64,000 nt of DNA from Sialis fuliginosa (taxonomy: Eukaryota > Arthropoda > Insecta > Megaloptera > Sialidae): the NCBI GenBank assembly GCA_961205875.1, contig OY540817.1:5925001-5989000 (forward strand). The letters run 5' to 3'. The position numbers and the translations under genes were made by a program. The notes below the pieces were generated by a model that worked only from the letters and a program-made list of their open reading frames with translations, ran no database searches and was not told where the DNA came from. Within the stretch, counting starts at the first letter, position 1. Each line of letters starts with the position of its first letter. This document shows positions 36,759-49,159 of the stretch, piece after piece.

Positions 36759-37451
36759 TATACTTTTCAGTGTTTTTTTGAAATTGATTTTATTTTATTT
36801 TTATACTACCTATATTTCATCAACATAATAAATATTTTCATATTATTTGAATATGTATTTAAGTCACTACCTTTAACGTGCTTAAGTGCATTTGTACTCA
36901 TTCATAAGACAACACAAAACTGTAATCAGTGTCAGGGTTTGAAGCACTTTGTCGCATCCAAAATAGGATATATAAATATTTGATTGAACAATATTTACTC
37001 ATGCATTTATGAATAGATAGAAAATTATTTACTTTTTATTTGAAAAACGTTTTCAATGTTTAATAAAATATAATAAAGAGTAAACAAGATATTATATATT
37101 ATATTATGGATTACAATAGAATTATAATTTATGAAATAGAGCATACAGAAAAAAAATACAAGATTACATTTGATGAAAAATTGAATAAAATTACTGATAA
37201 TTAAAACAATGATGTTGTTATCAATATTATGATAAGATCAATATACTTATAATTGAGTAAGTAATATATTTTATGATTAACAAGGCAGAAAATGACACAG
37301 TTTTTACTTTGAAATACAATATTATCATATAGTATTATCTTTACACTTCTATATTAATTAATCTATTTGTTGATTTTAAATTTCATCAATAGAGGCAATA
37401 GTGTAAAATAAATACGGTATTACCTGAATTTACACTATTACGTTGTGTTTT
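36759..37451. other. No gene seen
   Basis: AT-rich, nothing recognised. Confidence 0.5.
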
Positions 37452-38170
37452 GCTTCCTCGCAAACTCGCAATATCGAAGATACGAGAAGCTTTATGATCG
37501 TTTCAGATTGAGACAGAAAAAATGTTCTCCGATTTCAAAATTTTAAATTTATCTTCCCGTTTCACGTCAAGACAAACACTTTTCGTTCTGTGTCTGTCTG
37601 TTCGTGTGTCCGTCCGTGTATCCGTCCGTCTGTCCCCTGAATCGTTGGGTCTGGCTTGAGGACGGTCCCATTTCATAATCATCAAAATCGTGTGTAAGGG
37701 GGAGGGGTGACATCCCAAAATATTTATTTTTTCAATATATCTCAAGAACGACACATGTAACGTGAAAATTTTATAGAATATTTTTGTAGAGCATTAAATT
37801 TTCTATAATATGTGTCTACAACGTTTGTTGTAAAATATTCCCTTACAAAGATTTATCACAATTTATTTTTAAAAATCTTATTTTGTTTTTCTAAATTGAT
37901 ATTTTCTTGAACATATTAAATGTCATATTGACGTTTGCATAAATTTAGATTTAGAATGAAATTGTCAAAAAATTAAAAATGTACGAAAAAATAATCAGGT
38001 GCGTTTTAAGAAAAATTTCGAAGATTTTTTAGTAAAACTGTATAAAAATTAAATGGTTAACCAATTCCAGGTAATTTATCTAAACACAATATATTATTCA
38101 ATAATAAACTACCTTTGGTGAATTTAGTACGAGGAAGCACTGTGCATTTACTTGGCAGATGTGTTTTTAA
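37452..38170 (+). mobile_element. Family D repeat, copy 2
   Basis: Same order of words as copy 1, with a short internal deletion around the CTGAACCGATATTATTG segment and AAAACTACC-like sequence before the right end. Confidence 0.82.
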
Positions 38171-38342
38171 GTCTTTCCACCCTTTTTCCAAACTTTTTCA
38201 ATCGCGTAAATGGAGGTATTACTAAGTATATAATGAAGCCAATTTAAAAAAATTACCACATATTTTTCTACAAGGTTGTCATTCTTATTAAATATTAGCA
38301 GGTACCCGCGGCTTCGCACACGCATTTTATTAAAATATATAT

Positions 38343-38814
38343 ACAGGATGATTTACAACAAGTATAAAAAATTAACAGTATAGATCGAGGATGTTATTTT
38401 AAACAAAAACTTTATTCGAATATATATCCGCAAATTCTTTGTGAAAATTAGTTTTTATTTGATATCTGGAGAATCCATTGTGATAAAGTTATGAAATTTG
38501 ATATTAATATTTATGAGTGTTATCGATTTTCAGTACCAACTGAAAATTATTTAGCACAAGAGTGTATTAGGTAAATAAAGAACAAAAAAATACAACATAA
38601 AAATTGTAGTGCCCGGTTACCCCATATATCTATGGGCTTAATAATTATTGATTGATACTGAAAATCGATAATACGTATTAATACTAAACCAATTATCAAA
38701 CGATAGGTTCTCCAGATATTGAATAAAAACTAATTAGTTTTGCGAGATTGTAGCTTTTTCAAACAGACACAGTTTTTTTACGTAAGTTTTAAATCATCCT
38801 GTTTATAAAAACAT
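38343..38814. mobile_element. Old foldback element with ACAGGATGATTTA ends
   Basis: Ends ACAGGATGATTTACAA and TTAAATCATCCTGT are inverted. TTATCGATTTTCAGTA and TACTGAAAATCGATAA, and AGAATCCATTGTGATA-like words, mirror inside. A related fragment lies at about 13370-13460 (TTGAAAATCGATAACTTGTA, GGTTCTCCAGATAT). Confidence 0.65.
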
Positions 38815-38883
38815 TATTATCTATAAAATTTATGTTTCATCATAATTTTATTATATAGTCAGAAAGATTTGTTTTATTTTATA

Positions 38884-39790
38884 CAGGGTGTTTAGTCTGG
38901 CGATACGAATATTTCGAAGGAAGATAGAATGAGTCATTAAGAAGTGATTTTAGCAAATATATCTACATATAATATATACAAAGTGCAACAGTTTTTTTTA
39001 TATCGGCCATTTTAGTAAATTTTTGAAAAAAAAACAGTTACAGATATTCAGATGGATTTAAAAACTGCTAAATTTTGTACCCTTTCAAAAAATCTACTAT
39101 AATATCTACATGAATTGGCTATTTTTGTTAAAAAAAACTTACTTTTATCCCAGAATAAGTAAGATTTTTACATTTTTACAGTGAGTCGATCGTAGTGTGC
39201 TATTCTAAATAAGTCATTAAAAACGCGATGCGATACTTTTAAAACATTTTTCATACACATTGGACAGTGTAACATCTACTCTTGTGCAAAGTATGATCCT
39301 GCCCATTGAGTTTAAAAAAATATTTGAAAAGTATCATGTTTTTAATGACTTATTTAGAATAGCATACTACGATCGACTCACTGTAAAAATGTAAAAATCT
39401 TACTTATTCTGGGATAAAAGTAAGTTTTTTTTAACAAAAATAGCCAATTTATGTAGGTATTATAGTAGATTTTTCGAAAGGATATAAAATAGAGCAGTTT
39501 TTAAAACCATCTGAACATCTGTAAGTGTGCTAGATTTTATAAAATAATTTTTTAAAGAAATAGTTTGATCAAACTTTTATAAATTTTTTTAATAGTGTAG
39601 TATATATATTTAAGTAATATAAAAACCATGTTTTAAAAAAATAGGCTCTTTAACTTTTGAAATTTTGCTATTAACATGTATGATTCTGGGTTTTCAAAAA
39701 TTTACTAAAATGCCCCATATAAAAAAAACTGTTGCACTTTGTATATATAGGTATATTTACTTAAATCACTTCCCAATGACTCATTCTACC
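38884..39790. mobile_element. Family E foldback element, copy 2, right end truncated
   Basis: Starts TA|CAGGGTGTTTAGTCTGG and follows copy 1, with the same mirrored arms and words (CGATCGACTCACTG, TTATTCTGGGATAAAAGT). The right TIR stops at about 39790 (CTCATTCTACC). Confidence 0.82.
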
Positions 39791-40825
39791 GTACGTATAA
39801 GAAAGTCTTCTTTTATTAAATATAGCAGAAATCTATTTATATAATTCACAAATATGAAATTCTTAAAAAATATATCAGAAAGGCCTTCAAAAAATAATAG
39901 TAAAAGTACATCAAAACAATTACAAATGAGTTACATAATGTTACCCTAAAGCTACAAAACAAGGACAGAGTATTCAGCATCCTCTAACGATTTAATCTCA
40001 TTTATGTATACCTATCTCTTTTTAAATAATTGCTTTTAACTATTAACACACCAAAAAAAAAAACAACAAATGGCGGGAATCTCTAAATAAGGACACAAGT
40101 AGCGAACGTGTTACTATTTATGTATAGTGGTATCTTTATTACTCTATTTATAAAATATTCAACAGGCAAATTTAATTTGTAAATCAAACTAAAACACTGT
40201 ACTTTATTAATTAATAAAGTCCAGTGGTCTTAAAACTTTATCGACTCACGGAACCTTTCGAACCAGGGACCTGAACCTGAACCCGAAAAAACCCGTATTT
40301 TTCATAATTTTCATGAACCTGAACCCGAACCGAACCGCTATATTTCAAAGTCAAAGAACTTGAATCTGAATCCGAACCATTTCATAGATAATCAGTAACC
40401 ATATATTTTTAAAGGTACAATAAATTAATTTTAATATTATAATATTTTTCTCCAATGATTTTTAAAAGAGATTATAAAATGTACTAACTGGAAATCTGTT
40501 TGAATTTTATGGTACTCATGATGTGATTTATCAAAGTCTACTTTTAAAATTTACATATTTTTTTACTTTTTTTTATTCTATACAACTGAATTACATTTCA
40601 ATTTGCAAAAAAATCTGGAAAATAGAGATTTCAATCTTGAAAATGTAATTTTATTTTCTGCCTTTTTTATAACAATACTTTAATGGCTATTAATGTTATT
40701 TTCTTCTTCAAAAAATGTTTTTTTTTGTTAATTATTTACAATTTAAAAAAATACTTTTCTTTCAATTACAAATTTGCACACTGACAATAAAACTAACTTT
40801 CTATCTTACCAGAAAATCTCTTTAA
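39791..40825. other. Possible hAT-type scrap, no gene
   Basis: Near 40263-40385, CCTGAACCTGAACCCGAAAA and related AACCGAACC words resemble the arms of the hAT-type element at 20169, but the ends do not pair. Confidence 0.4.
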
Positions 40826-41103
40826 TGTCCGGTATTATAAAGGATCTCGCAAAATTTGCAAGCTTACAAACACTTTCAAACGAGGTATCAAACTTATATG
40901 ACACTTCTCTTTGAGTTTTTAACAGATAGTAAGTTGATTTTTACCGTTTTTACTCAAAATTAGTAAATATACTTTACATATCTTTATTTTTACTTTCTAT
41001 GCATGAAACTATCTGTCAAAAACTCCAATAGAACTGTCATATAAGTTTGATACCCCATTTGAAAGTGATTACAAATTTGCAAACTCTTTTATAATACCAG
41101 ACA
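40826..41103. mobile_element. Family H MITE, copy 3
   Basis: Ends TGTCCGGTATTATAAAGGAT and TTTTATAATACCAGACA, flanked by TAA on each side. The middle differs from copies 2 and 4. Confidence 0.82.
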
Positions 41104-41847
41104 TAAGAATAAATATATCTTGAACATTACTAACTACATGGGGTATAGAGGTTAGATGTCAGAGCCCCCTCCGAATTTTTTTAATTTGCATTATTTAACT
41201 TAACAAAATTATGAAACATAAAAAATTAAAAATTATACATAATCTCAAAAAAAATTACTCCCCCTTAGAATTTTTTTCTGGGTGCGCCACTGGGTACGTA
41301 TAGTAATTATAATTAGTAATCAACAACATTAGAAACATGCATTTCTTTCAATTTTGATTTATTTGATAGTAACTATTTAAAAAAATACATAAAATAAAAC
41401 ATTTTGTTAAACAGGTTGATAAACGTGAATGGCAAACGCCTCAGGGCGGGAAACATTGCGACATTTAAACAACCGGGAAAGGAAATGACTACTTTTGTCA
41501 ACAAAAACGGCCAGAATAATGTCTCAGGATTAAACACAGTAACTAAAACATTCCTAACCTACTTATTCAAAGTGACAGTATAACAATAAATATTTTACAT
41601 TCAATACCATAATTAATTTATTTCGTAAGTATTTATTGTCGCCGTTTTTTATTGTTGTGAGTTATATCCTTGTTAGATAAAACAGCCAAAATTATTAGTA
41701 ATGTAAAAGGAGTAAATAAGTAAGCCTTGAGCTAAATGTATTATATTAAATGTTAACTACAATGTATATTGACTTTGTTTTATAAGCAGAAAAGGTAATT
41801 TTAAAATGTTTATACAAGATATACATGCAGTAACGCAGGGCTTCTTA
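41104..41847. other. No gene seen
   Basis: Contains a CTGGGTGCGCCACTGGGTAC repeat edge at 41280. Otherwise AT-rich. Confidence 0.45.
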
Positions 41848-42179
41848 TGTCCGGTATTATAAAGGACCTAACAAAATTTGTTAGTTAGCAATTACATTCA
41901 AATGGGGTATTAATTCTGTACTAGTATCTATGGATTAGTTATGGAATTTAGAGCAGTGACACTTCAACTAATTGTAACACAATTGGTATCTTTGACCGTA
42001 CAAAATAATTTTCATAACATCACCACTGTTTTAATACCGTTTGTATTTACCTACAACGCGTGCGTGAAACTTGTCAAAGTCATCAACAAACTCCAAAAGA
42101 ACTGTCATATATGTTTGATATCTCCGTTGAAAGTGCTTGCTAGCTAACAAATTTGTTAGGTCCTTTATGATACCGGACA
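41848..42179. mobile_element. Family H MITE, copy 4
   Basis: Ends TGTCCGGTATTATAAAGGAC and GTCCTTTATGATACCGGACA, flanked by TTA on each side. 332 bases, the same length as copy 2 and very similar in the middle but in the opposite orientation. Confidence 0.85.
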
Positions 42180-42283
42180 TTAAAGTGGTAGCCACGGCCC
42201 CCTAGGGTTTAATGGGTATTTAATGGATACAGACCAACACGCCGCCGCGCCAGTTAGATTGATACCAATATCATCCCAATGCA

Positions 42284-42442
42284 TAAGTACAAAAAAAATG
42301 TACTTAAGTACAATTACAATTACTTTTGCCAAAAATTGTACTTAAGTACAAGTACATTGCCAAAAAATGTACTTAAGTACAAACACTAGTACTTTTTGTA
42401 AATGTACTTAAATTTTTGTAATTGTAATTACAATTACATTTG
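42284..42442. repeat. AAGTAC-rich array
   Basis: GTACTTAAGTACA recurs at least three times, interleaved with TTGCCAAAAA and AATTACAATTAC. Such AAGTACTT words are common in short hAT-type elements, but ends were not found. Confidence 0.55.
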
Positions 42443-43450
42443 TTATATATTTTTTCTTTACTGTTTTAAAAAATATTATACTTCAGTGCAGTAATGGTTT
42501 TTGAAATATAACGAAAAAATGTATTTTTTACAATGTTTCGCGGGCTATAACTGGCAAACTATGGGTTTTCTGAAATGATGGCTGCAAGAAAAATTTTGCA
42601 AATTAATAGTTCTAAAAGATTGCCATTTAAGGTTTTTCAATATAATTGCTTCTTTACAAAGTAAATGCAAAAAATCTTTTTTGTTAAATTCCTTGCCTTG
42701 TATCTCGTTATCAATTGATGGTAGAGAGTTAGACCTGTGAACAAATTTATAGATTCAAGTCTATTGAACAAAAAAGGTGGTAATAAGTTTTATCGTAGGA
42801 TGAACAATTTACGAAATAATTAAGTTTAAAGTTTTCGCGCTTATAGCGGACAACGCTCAAGGTCATAGACCGCGCCAACTTAATGTTATACTCAAAACAC
42901 ACCCCACAACAATTAAAAATTAAAAAAATGACTCTGTAGAACAATGTCTTATGAACTATTTTATTTTGATAATTTGATTGGACTAAAGTTATTCACGTCA
43001 AAAAAAGCTAGTTTTTACTTAAATTTTATTATTATTTTTTTGAAGGATGGCTCATAAGACTCATAACTTACATTCGGCCCCAGGTCGCAACCTTCCTTAA
43101 TCTACAACTGTATAAATGTACTCAATTTTATGTATAATGTAAAATACTTAAGTAATGATTAACTTTCGATTGTTCGAAACATATAGAAATAACAACACAT
43201 ACCGTATCCATATAAAGTACTTATTATAGAACAAGGGTGTCTCTAAGGTCAAGCCACTTATTTTCATCCCATTAAGTTAAATAACTTGTGGGTAAAACAT
43301 GTATTAAACTCAAAACCCAAAACTATTTATCCAAAAAATAAGAAAAATAAATTAATTTTAAAAAATTCCGATTTCAAGTTAAAATATTTGAATAATTTGA
43401 AGAAACTGCAAAACACACAAAACCAATGTATGGATTTCTATTAATGAATA
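42443..43450. other. No gene seen
   Basis: 42,500-43,090 is more complex (TTTCGCGGGCTATAACTGGC, CAAGGTCATAGACCGCGCCA) and may be an old repeat. No frame of note. Confidence 0.4.
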
Positions 43451-44005
43451 AGGTACTGGCACCAGTCTTGAATTTGACCCCAATAAGGGCTATTTTTTAA
43501 TTAAATGTACTAAATTAGAAATATTTGTTGATATTTGATTACTACCATTTCTGAATAATAATCTATATACATTTAACTGTCTTACAGCGTGATTTGATGA
43601 CAATCGGCCAATAGGTGTCAAAATGGTGGACATTTAAACTAATTATTAGTATAATTTATTTATTAATTATGCTTTACATTGTTTTAAATTTGACGATTCT
43701 TTCTTTTATATCTTTTGTGTCGTAGTACTTATCATTTTATTATCATTAGCAAGTGCCCATCACTGCGTGCTCGTTACTGGTTTTACTTTATCCATTACTG
43801 GAGAAAAAACATAAACAAAATAAAAGGCTATAATTTAAAAAAACAAACTATATTTTCGGACTTTGGTAATTAAATTGATTAATTAAATAAAGAGTTATTT
43901 GTTTTATTAGTAATATTATTTCATGATAATTACAAAAAAGAAGCCCGTCAATCACAAAAATAGTAAACCTTGCTCTTATAGCGACCATAACTGGTGCAAG
44001 TACCT
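43451..44005 (-). mobile_element. Family A MITE, copy 9, full length
   Basis: TA|AGGTACTGGCACCAGTCTTG at left and GGTGCAAGTACCT|TA at right, 555 bases. The best copy for defining the family ends and its TA target. Confidence 0.88.
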
Positions 44006-44447
44006 TAATTGCAGATACAACGACATACACTTTAAACAGATATGTAAAAAAATATGTTTCCTTAAAGATCCTGACTTACGTGTCACCCTATATATATAAA
44101 CACCTCTATAATAATTAATCTACACTCGAATTAACATGACAGTGCACTTCGACTCAAATAAACAGAATAATAAATAACTTTATAGCGACATGCAAACTGA
44201 TTTAGCATAATTTTCACATATAGAGTAAAAATGCGGGTGTGACATTGTTAAAGGTCATCTCTTATCATCTACGAAGGTTCCGCGACAAAAGGATAAATCA
44301 GCAAGGCCGCATTGCCAATGACGTTGACCTGTACAAGAAAGTTGAAGGTAACGCGTAATGCTCAGACCTATATATATAAATAAATAAATACACTTTCATT
44401 TTGCATTCGATAAAATAATGTTGACTAATCGTACAACAAAATTTATA
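44006..44447. other. No gene seen
   Basis: 44,225-44,360 is less AT-rich (GGCCGCATTGCCAATGACGT) and unassigned. Confidence 0.4.
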
Positions 44448-44900
44448 TCCATACTAATATTATAAATGCGAAAGTAACTCTGTCTGGGTGTTACCTTTCC
44501 ACGGCTAAGCCGCTAAACCGATCTTGATGAAATTTGGCAGAGAGATAGCTTGCATCCTGAGGAAGAACATAGGCTACTACGCGGATTTCTAAATTCCCAC
44601 CCCCGTAATTACAACCCTCCATAAATGACAGGGGATGAAATATGAAAAAGTTTTACTTTTTATTCATTATATAAAATCGTAAATATCTCAGTTCCTATGA
44701 AAGATAGGGGGTTGTTTTCCTCCCTAAAACCCCCTCTAATGAAACTAATTACAACTCTCCATACATGACAGGGGATGAAATATTAAATAATTCTTTTCTT
44801 TTGCTTTTTATTCATTATACAAAATCGTAAATATCAAAATTCCTATAAGAGATAGGGGTTCTTTTTTGCCCCTAAAACCCCCACCTCCGTAATATTTTTC
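44448..44900 (+). repeat. SINE-like repeat S, copy 7, followed by tandem ~190-base units
   Basis: 44448-44582 is the S core. From about 44590 two and a half units of a roughly 190-base repeat follow, each with AATTACAACYCTCCATA, ATGACAGGGGATGAAATAT, TTTTTATTCATTATA and AAAATCGTAAATATC, ending in CCCTAAAACCCCC. Confidence 0.68.
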
Positions 44901-45868
44901 CTGCCGGATCGAATAAAACAAACGTGACAGCAGATGAAATTAAAAAAATTATCATACAAACTTTTACACCCCCTTTTACCCCCGTAGGGGTTGAATTTCG
45001 AAAAATCCTTTCTTAATGGGTGCTTGCGTCATAAAAGGAAGACACGTTTCTAGGTCCAAGGGTTTCAGCTCGGCGAAAAATAGGTGTCCTTAATTTTTAC
45101 CTGATTAACATTTTTACCAAGTTTCATTAAAATCCGAGAGTGGCATCTGGGGATGTTTCCTTGTCAATTATACATTTTTTCCCTAGACTAGGGGAAAATT
45201 GTGGGGTCTAGGGGAAATTCTGAGGTCGGATTCGGATTCAGCGGCTCAAAATCTATAAGGGTAGCCTATTTACATGTAAAATTCAGACCTATTTTTTTAT
45301 TTTGTGGGCCTGTGTAATCCTTATTTATACAGACCGGTTTAATTTACAATATTACCTATAATTATAACATATACACACATACAATAGCCAGAAAACTGAT
45401 ACAGCGATCTCTTATAGCTTTATCAATTAATTGACAATTACATCGATAAAAAATTACACATTAATATCAGCACGCGAACTGATATTATACATTTATCACT
45501 ATTGTTCTGTGTTATTTATTATCTATCTATATGTTTGTATACAGGCTGTCCATAAATACGCGTCCCACCTACGCGATTCTAAACAAAGCAACGACGCCCA
45601 CCGTAAGAGAAAGGGTTTATATATTTTTTTATGTAATTACAGAAATTCCTCGAGCGATGTTATATGTAAAAGTCCATACAGCAGATGTTTGCGATTCAAT
45701 AGATTCAACTGTCAAAGTGAATAATGTAATGCAATATTTTGCAGTTTATCTGTCTTTTGTTGCTTTTATTATCAACAGTCTACACTGAATCGGTCGAGCG
45801 GAAAAATAACATATACTGGAATAGAAATATTGATAAATTTAAAATAAAAGATGATTTTTGCAGAAGTT
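44901..45868. other. No gene seen
   Basis: Repeat tail to about 45,300 (TTGAATTTCGAAAAATCCTT, GGATTCGGATTCAGCGGCTC). 45,540-45,790 holds two overlapping short frames with no family resemblance. Confidence 0.4.
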
Positions 45869-46148
45869 TTGAAGTGAAACTTCTTTAGCGAGCTAAACTG
45901 GAATGCCGTCGACACGTTTTAAAATACGACAAGTTTTCAAAAGAGTGTGCATATTCATATGCATGAGAGAGCGATGAGTATATGTATAAGAGAAAGAGAG
46001 TCAGTTTACTTCGGTAATGCACGAGAGAGTCAGTGTCAAACAACGTGTATATGCGTCAAAATAATACGTTTGATTATCAATTTATTAATTGTTTACTTTA
46101 TTTATTTAATTCGCATGGTTAATGAAAACAAAAGAAGTTTCACTTCAA
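45869..46148. mobile_element. TIR MITE with TTGAAGTGAAACTTCTTT ends, copy 1
   Basis: Left TTGAAGTGAAACTTCTTT and right AAAGAAGTTTCACTTCAA are exact inverses. The body has GAGAGAGCGATGAGTATATG and ATAAGAGAAAGAGAG. 280 bases. Confidence 0.78.
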
Positions 46149-46191
46149 TCGTGCGCTTATGTGGGTGAGACACACAAATATCCTGAGTGAT

Positions 46192-46382
46192 AATGGATCT
46201 TGGCTTCTGGGTTTAAGCCGCGTCGATTTGGTCGTGTTATCGGCCAACTTTTAGAAGAGCCCTGAAGATGTCCACTGCAATGTATGACGAAACGTTGGCC
46301 GATAACACGACCACGTCGACGCGGCTTACACCCAGAAGCCAAGATCCATAACAAGATCACCGCGAATTCCTCAAGACTTGTA
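46192..46382. mobile_element. Penelope-like end (family B), copy 3
   Basis: ATGGATCTTGGCTTCTGGGT at left, ACCCAGAAGCCAAGATCCAT then GATCACCGCGAATTCCTCAA at right. The plus strand has ATCGGCCAAC, then CCCTGAAGATGTCCACTGCA, GACGAAAC and GTTGGCCGAT, so the outer words can pair. Confidence 0.55.
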
Positions 46383-46873
46383 AAATATATAAATGTTCAT
46401 AAAAAAAGAAAAAAAATTAGTTTTATTTATATAATTTAAAATTGACGTCGAAATAAATATTTCTCTACTTACTAACTAAATTCTATCTGACAAATACGAG
46501 TTTTTAATTTCTAATTTTAAAATATGATTATTGGCCAATTTTATTAAGTCAATTTAAAAAATCTATAAATAGTAAGTAGGTATAATATAAAAATTAATTA
46601 ATTTTCACTTTCATTTACTGCACAAATTAACAAAAAGTAGGAAGAACAGTAAAAAAACTGTTAAATTTTTTATTTCATAAAAATTTTTTTGAAAGTTACA
46701 ATCATAATAACTACCTATACTTATCTCATTTAATATGAAATAGGGATTATATGCAATTTAATATAATACATATTTTGTTTTTTTTTTAATAGTACAATTT
46801 ACTTACAATCTTCATTTTTAAATAATATAAATTTTAAATAGAATATTCAATAACACAATAAATGATTTTAAAC
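46383..46873. other. No gene seen
   Basis: AT-rich, nothing recognised. Confidence 0.5.
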
Positions 46874-47632
46874 AAAAAACATCTGCCAAGTAAATGCACA
46901 GTGCTTCCTTGTGCTAAATTCACCAAAGGTAATTAATTATTGAACATTTTAATAAAAACCGATGCTCAGATTGCTTAGAATTGGTTAACCATTTAATTTT
47001 TATACAATTTTACTAAAATATATTAGTTCGAAATTTTTTTTTAAGACGCACCTGATTATTTTTTCGTATATTTTTAATTTTTTGACAATTTCAATCTAAA
47101 TCTAAAATGCAAACGTCAAAATGACAATAAATATATCAAAGTAAATATCAATTAAAAAAAATAAAACACAATTTTTTAAAATAAATTGAGATAAATCTTT
47201 ATAAGGGAATATTTTACAACAAACGTTGTATACCCATATTATAGGAAATTTAATGCTCTATAAAAATATTCTATAAAATTTTCACGTAACATGTGTCGTA
47301 CTTGAGATATCTTGAAAAAATAAATATTTTGGGATGTCACCCCTCCCCCTTACACATGATTTTGAAATGGGACCGTCCTCATGTCAGACCCAATCATCCG
47401 ACCAAGTTTCAATAATATCGGTTCAGTAGTTTATGAGTTATATGTGTGACAAGGATTCAGGAGACAGACGAACGGACACATGGACAAACAGACAGACACG
47501 GAACGAAAAATGTTTGTCTTGACGTGAAACGGAAAGATCAATTTAAAATTTTGAAATCGGAGAACATTTTTTTTTTGTCTCAATCTAAAACGATCACAAA
47601 GCTTCTCGTATCCTGGATATTGCGAGGAAGCA
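46874..47632 (-). mobile_element. Family D repeat, copy 3
   Basis: Reverse copy: AACATCTGCCAAGTAAATGC at left to ATATTGCGAGGAAGC at right. Confidence 0.82.
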
Positions 47633-48211
47633 AAATCAGGGGTAGATTTTAAAAGCTGAAATAACTCGGTCAAAAATGATCGTACATTAAAAAAAAAGTA
47701 GATTGAAGAGAGAAGTCTAATCTGTAAAAGAAATTATTAGATTTGGTAAAAAAAATTAAGGAGCCTTTCAAAATTGATATTTTTGGCATCAATGTCAAAA
47801 TATACTTAAGAGAAACATAGTCCAGTTAAGAAAACATTTATTTTTAATAGGGTTGTGAAATAATCAAATGTAAATTTGACATAAATTATTATATTTGCAA
47901 TATCTACATCCGCTTTTAGACAAACTAAACCAATTCAGTGTGAACGGCCGGTTGTGGTGGTGTTATACAAAAATCAGTACAATCTTGATACTATGCAGTA
48001 TGTATGTGGCACTGTTGCAATTCAATTTAGTATTCACGGCTTTACGTAACAGAACTGTTTAGCCTGATTTGTTACAACTAAAGCGTATGTCGAAACTATT
48101 CACTTTGCGGTTTTTTTTACGAGTACATACATATGTATATACATATGTACAGTGGCGCACCCCCTCCAAATTTGTAGATATACATTAATAAATTTTACAA
48201 TTATGATGGAT
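47633..48211. other. No gene seen
   Basis: Spacer between two family D copies, with an AGTGGCGCACCCCCTCC repeat edge at 48151. Confidence 0.5.
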
Positions 48212-48989
48212 AAAAAACATCTGCCAAGAAAATGCAGTGCTTCCTAGTACTAAATTCACCAAAGGTAGTTAATTATTCAACAATTTAAATAAAAACCGAT
48301 AGTATTTATATAAATTGCTTGGAATTGGTTAACCATTTAATTTTTATACAATTTTACTAAAAAATATTAATTTTTCATAAAATGCACCAGAATATTTTTT
48401 CATATATGTATTTTTAATTTTTTGAAATTCTAAATTTATGCAAACGTCAAAGTGATATTTAAAACGTCAAAATGACATTTAATATGTCCAAGCAAATATC
48501 AATTTAGAAAAATAAAACACGAATTTTTAAAATAAATTGAGATAAATCTTTGTAAGGGAATCTTTTACAACAAACGTTGTAGACCCATATTATAGGAAAT
48601 TTAATGCTCTACAAAAAATATTCTATAAAATTTTCACGTAACACATGTCGTTCTTGAAATATCTTGAAAAAATAAATATTTTGGGTGTGTCACCTCTTCC
48701 CCTTACACACGATTTTTATGATTTTGAAATGAGACCGTCCTCAAGCCAGACCCAACCATCCGACCACGTTTCAACAATATCTATCGGTTCAGTGATTCAT
48801 ATGTTATGCGTGTGACTAGGATTCAGGGGACGGACGGACACACAGACAGACAGACACGGAACGAAAAATGTTTGTCTTGACGTGAAACGGAAAGATCAAT
48901 TTAAAATTTTGAAATCGGAGAACATTTTTTTTTGTCTCAATCTGAAACGATCACAAAGCTTCTCGTATCTTCGATATTGCGAGAAAGCA
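48212..48989 (-). mobile_element. Family D repeat, copy 4
   Basis: Reverse copy, the closest to full length; it lies 580 bases from copy 3 in the same orientation. Confidence 0.82.
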
Positions 48990-49017
48990 ATAGAATGAAT
49001 ATTTTCTAATCAAATTG

Positions 49018-49116
49018 TATAAAAGGTAAACCAATCGATATTTGTTTTTTTTAAATCGATAATTAACTCCCTTTAGTGAATTCAGCACGAGGAAGCACAT
49101 GGCAGATATTTTTTTA
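49018..49116 (+). mobile_element. Family D right-end fragment
   Basis: TGTATAAAAGGTAAACCAAT, then TTAGTGAATTCAGCACGAGG, AAGCACATGGCAGAT: the family D right end in the opposite direction to copy 4. Confidence 0.6.
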
Positions 49117-49159
49117 ATTTCTTTTACTTTTAAATTACCTCTAATCGTTAGTAAAAATT

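Noticed and set aside
42284-42442. AAGTAC-rich stretch as a CRISPR-like or regulatory array
   Set aside because: Spacing is irregular and units are simple palindromic words; it fits transposon-derived low-complexity sequence.
45431-45788. Two overlapping 85-97-codon plus-strand frames
   Set aside because: No recognisable domain, different frames over the same bases, AT-rich composition; left as unassigned.
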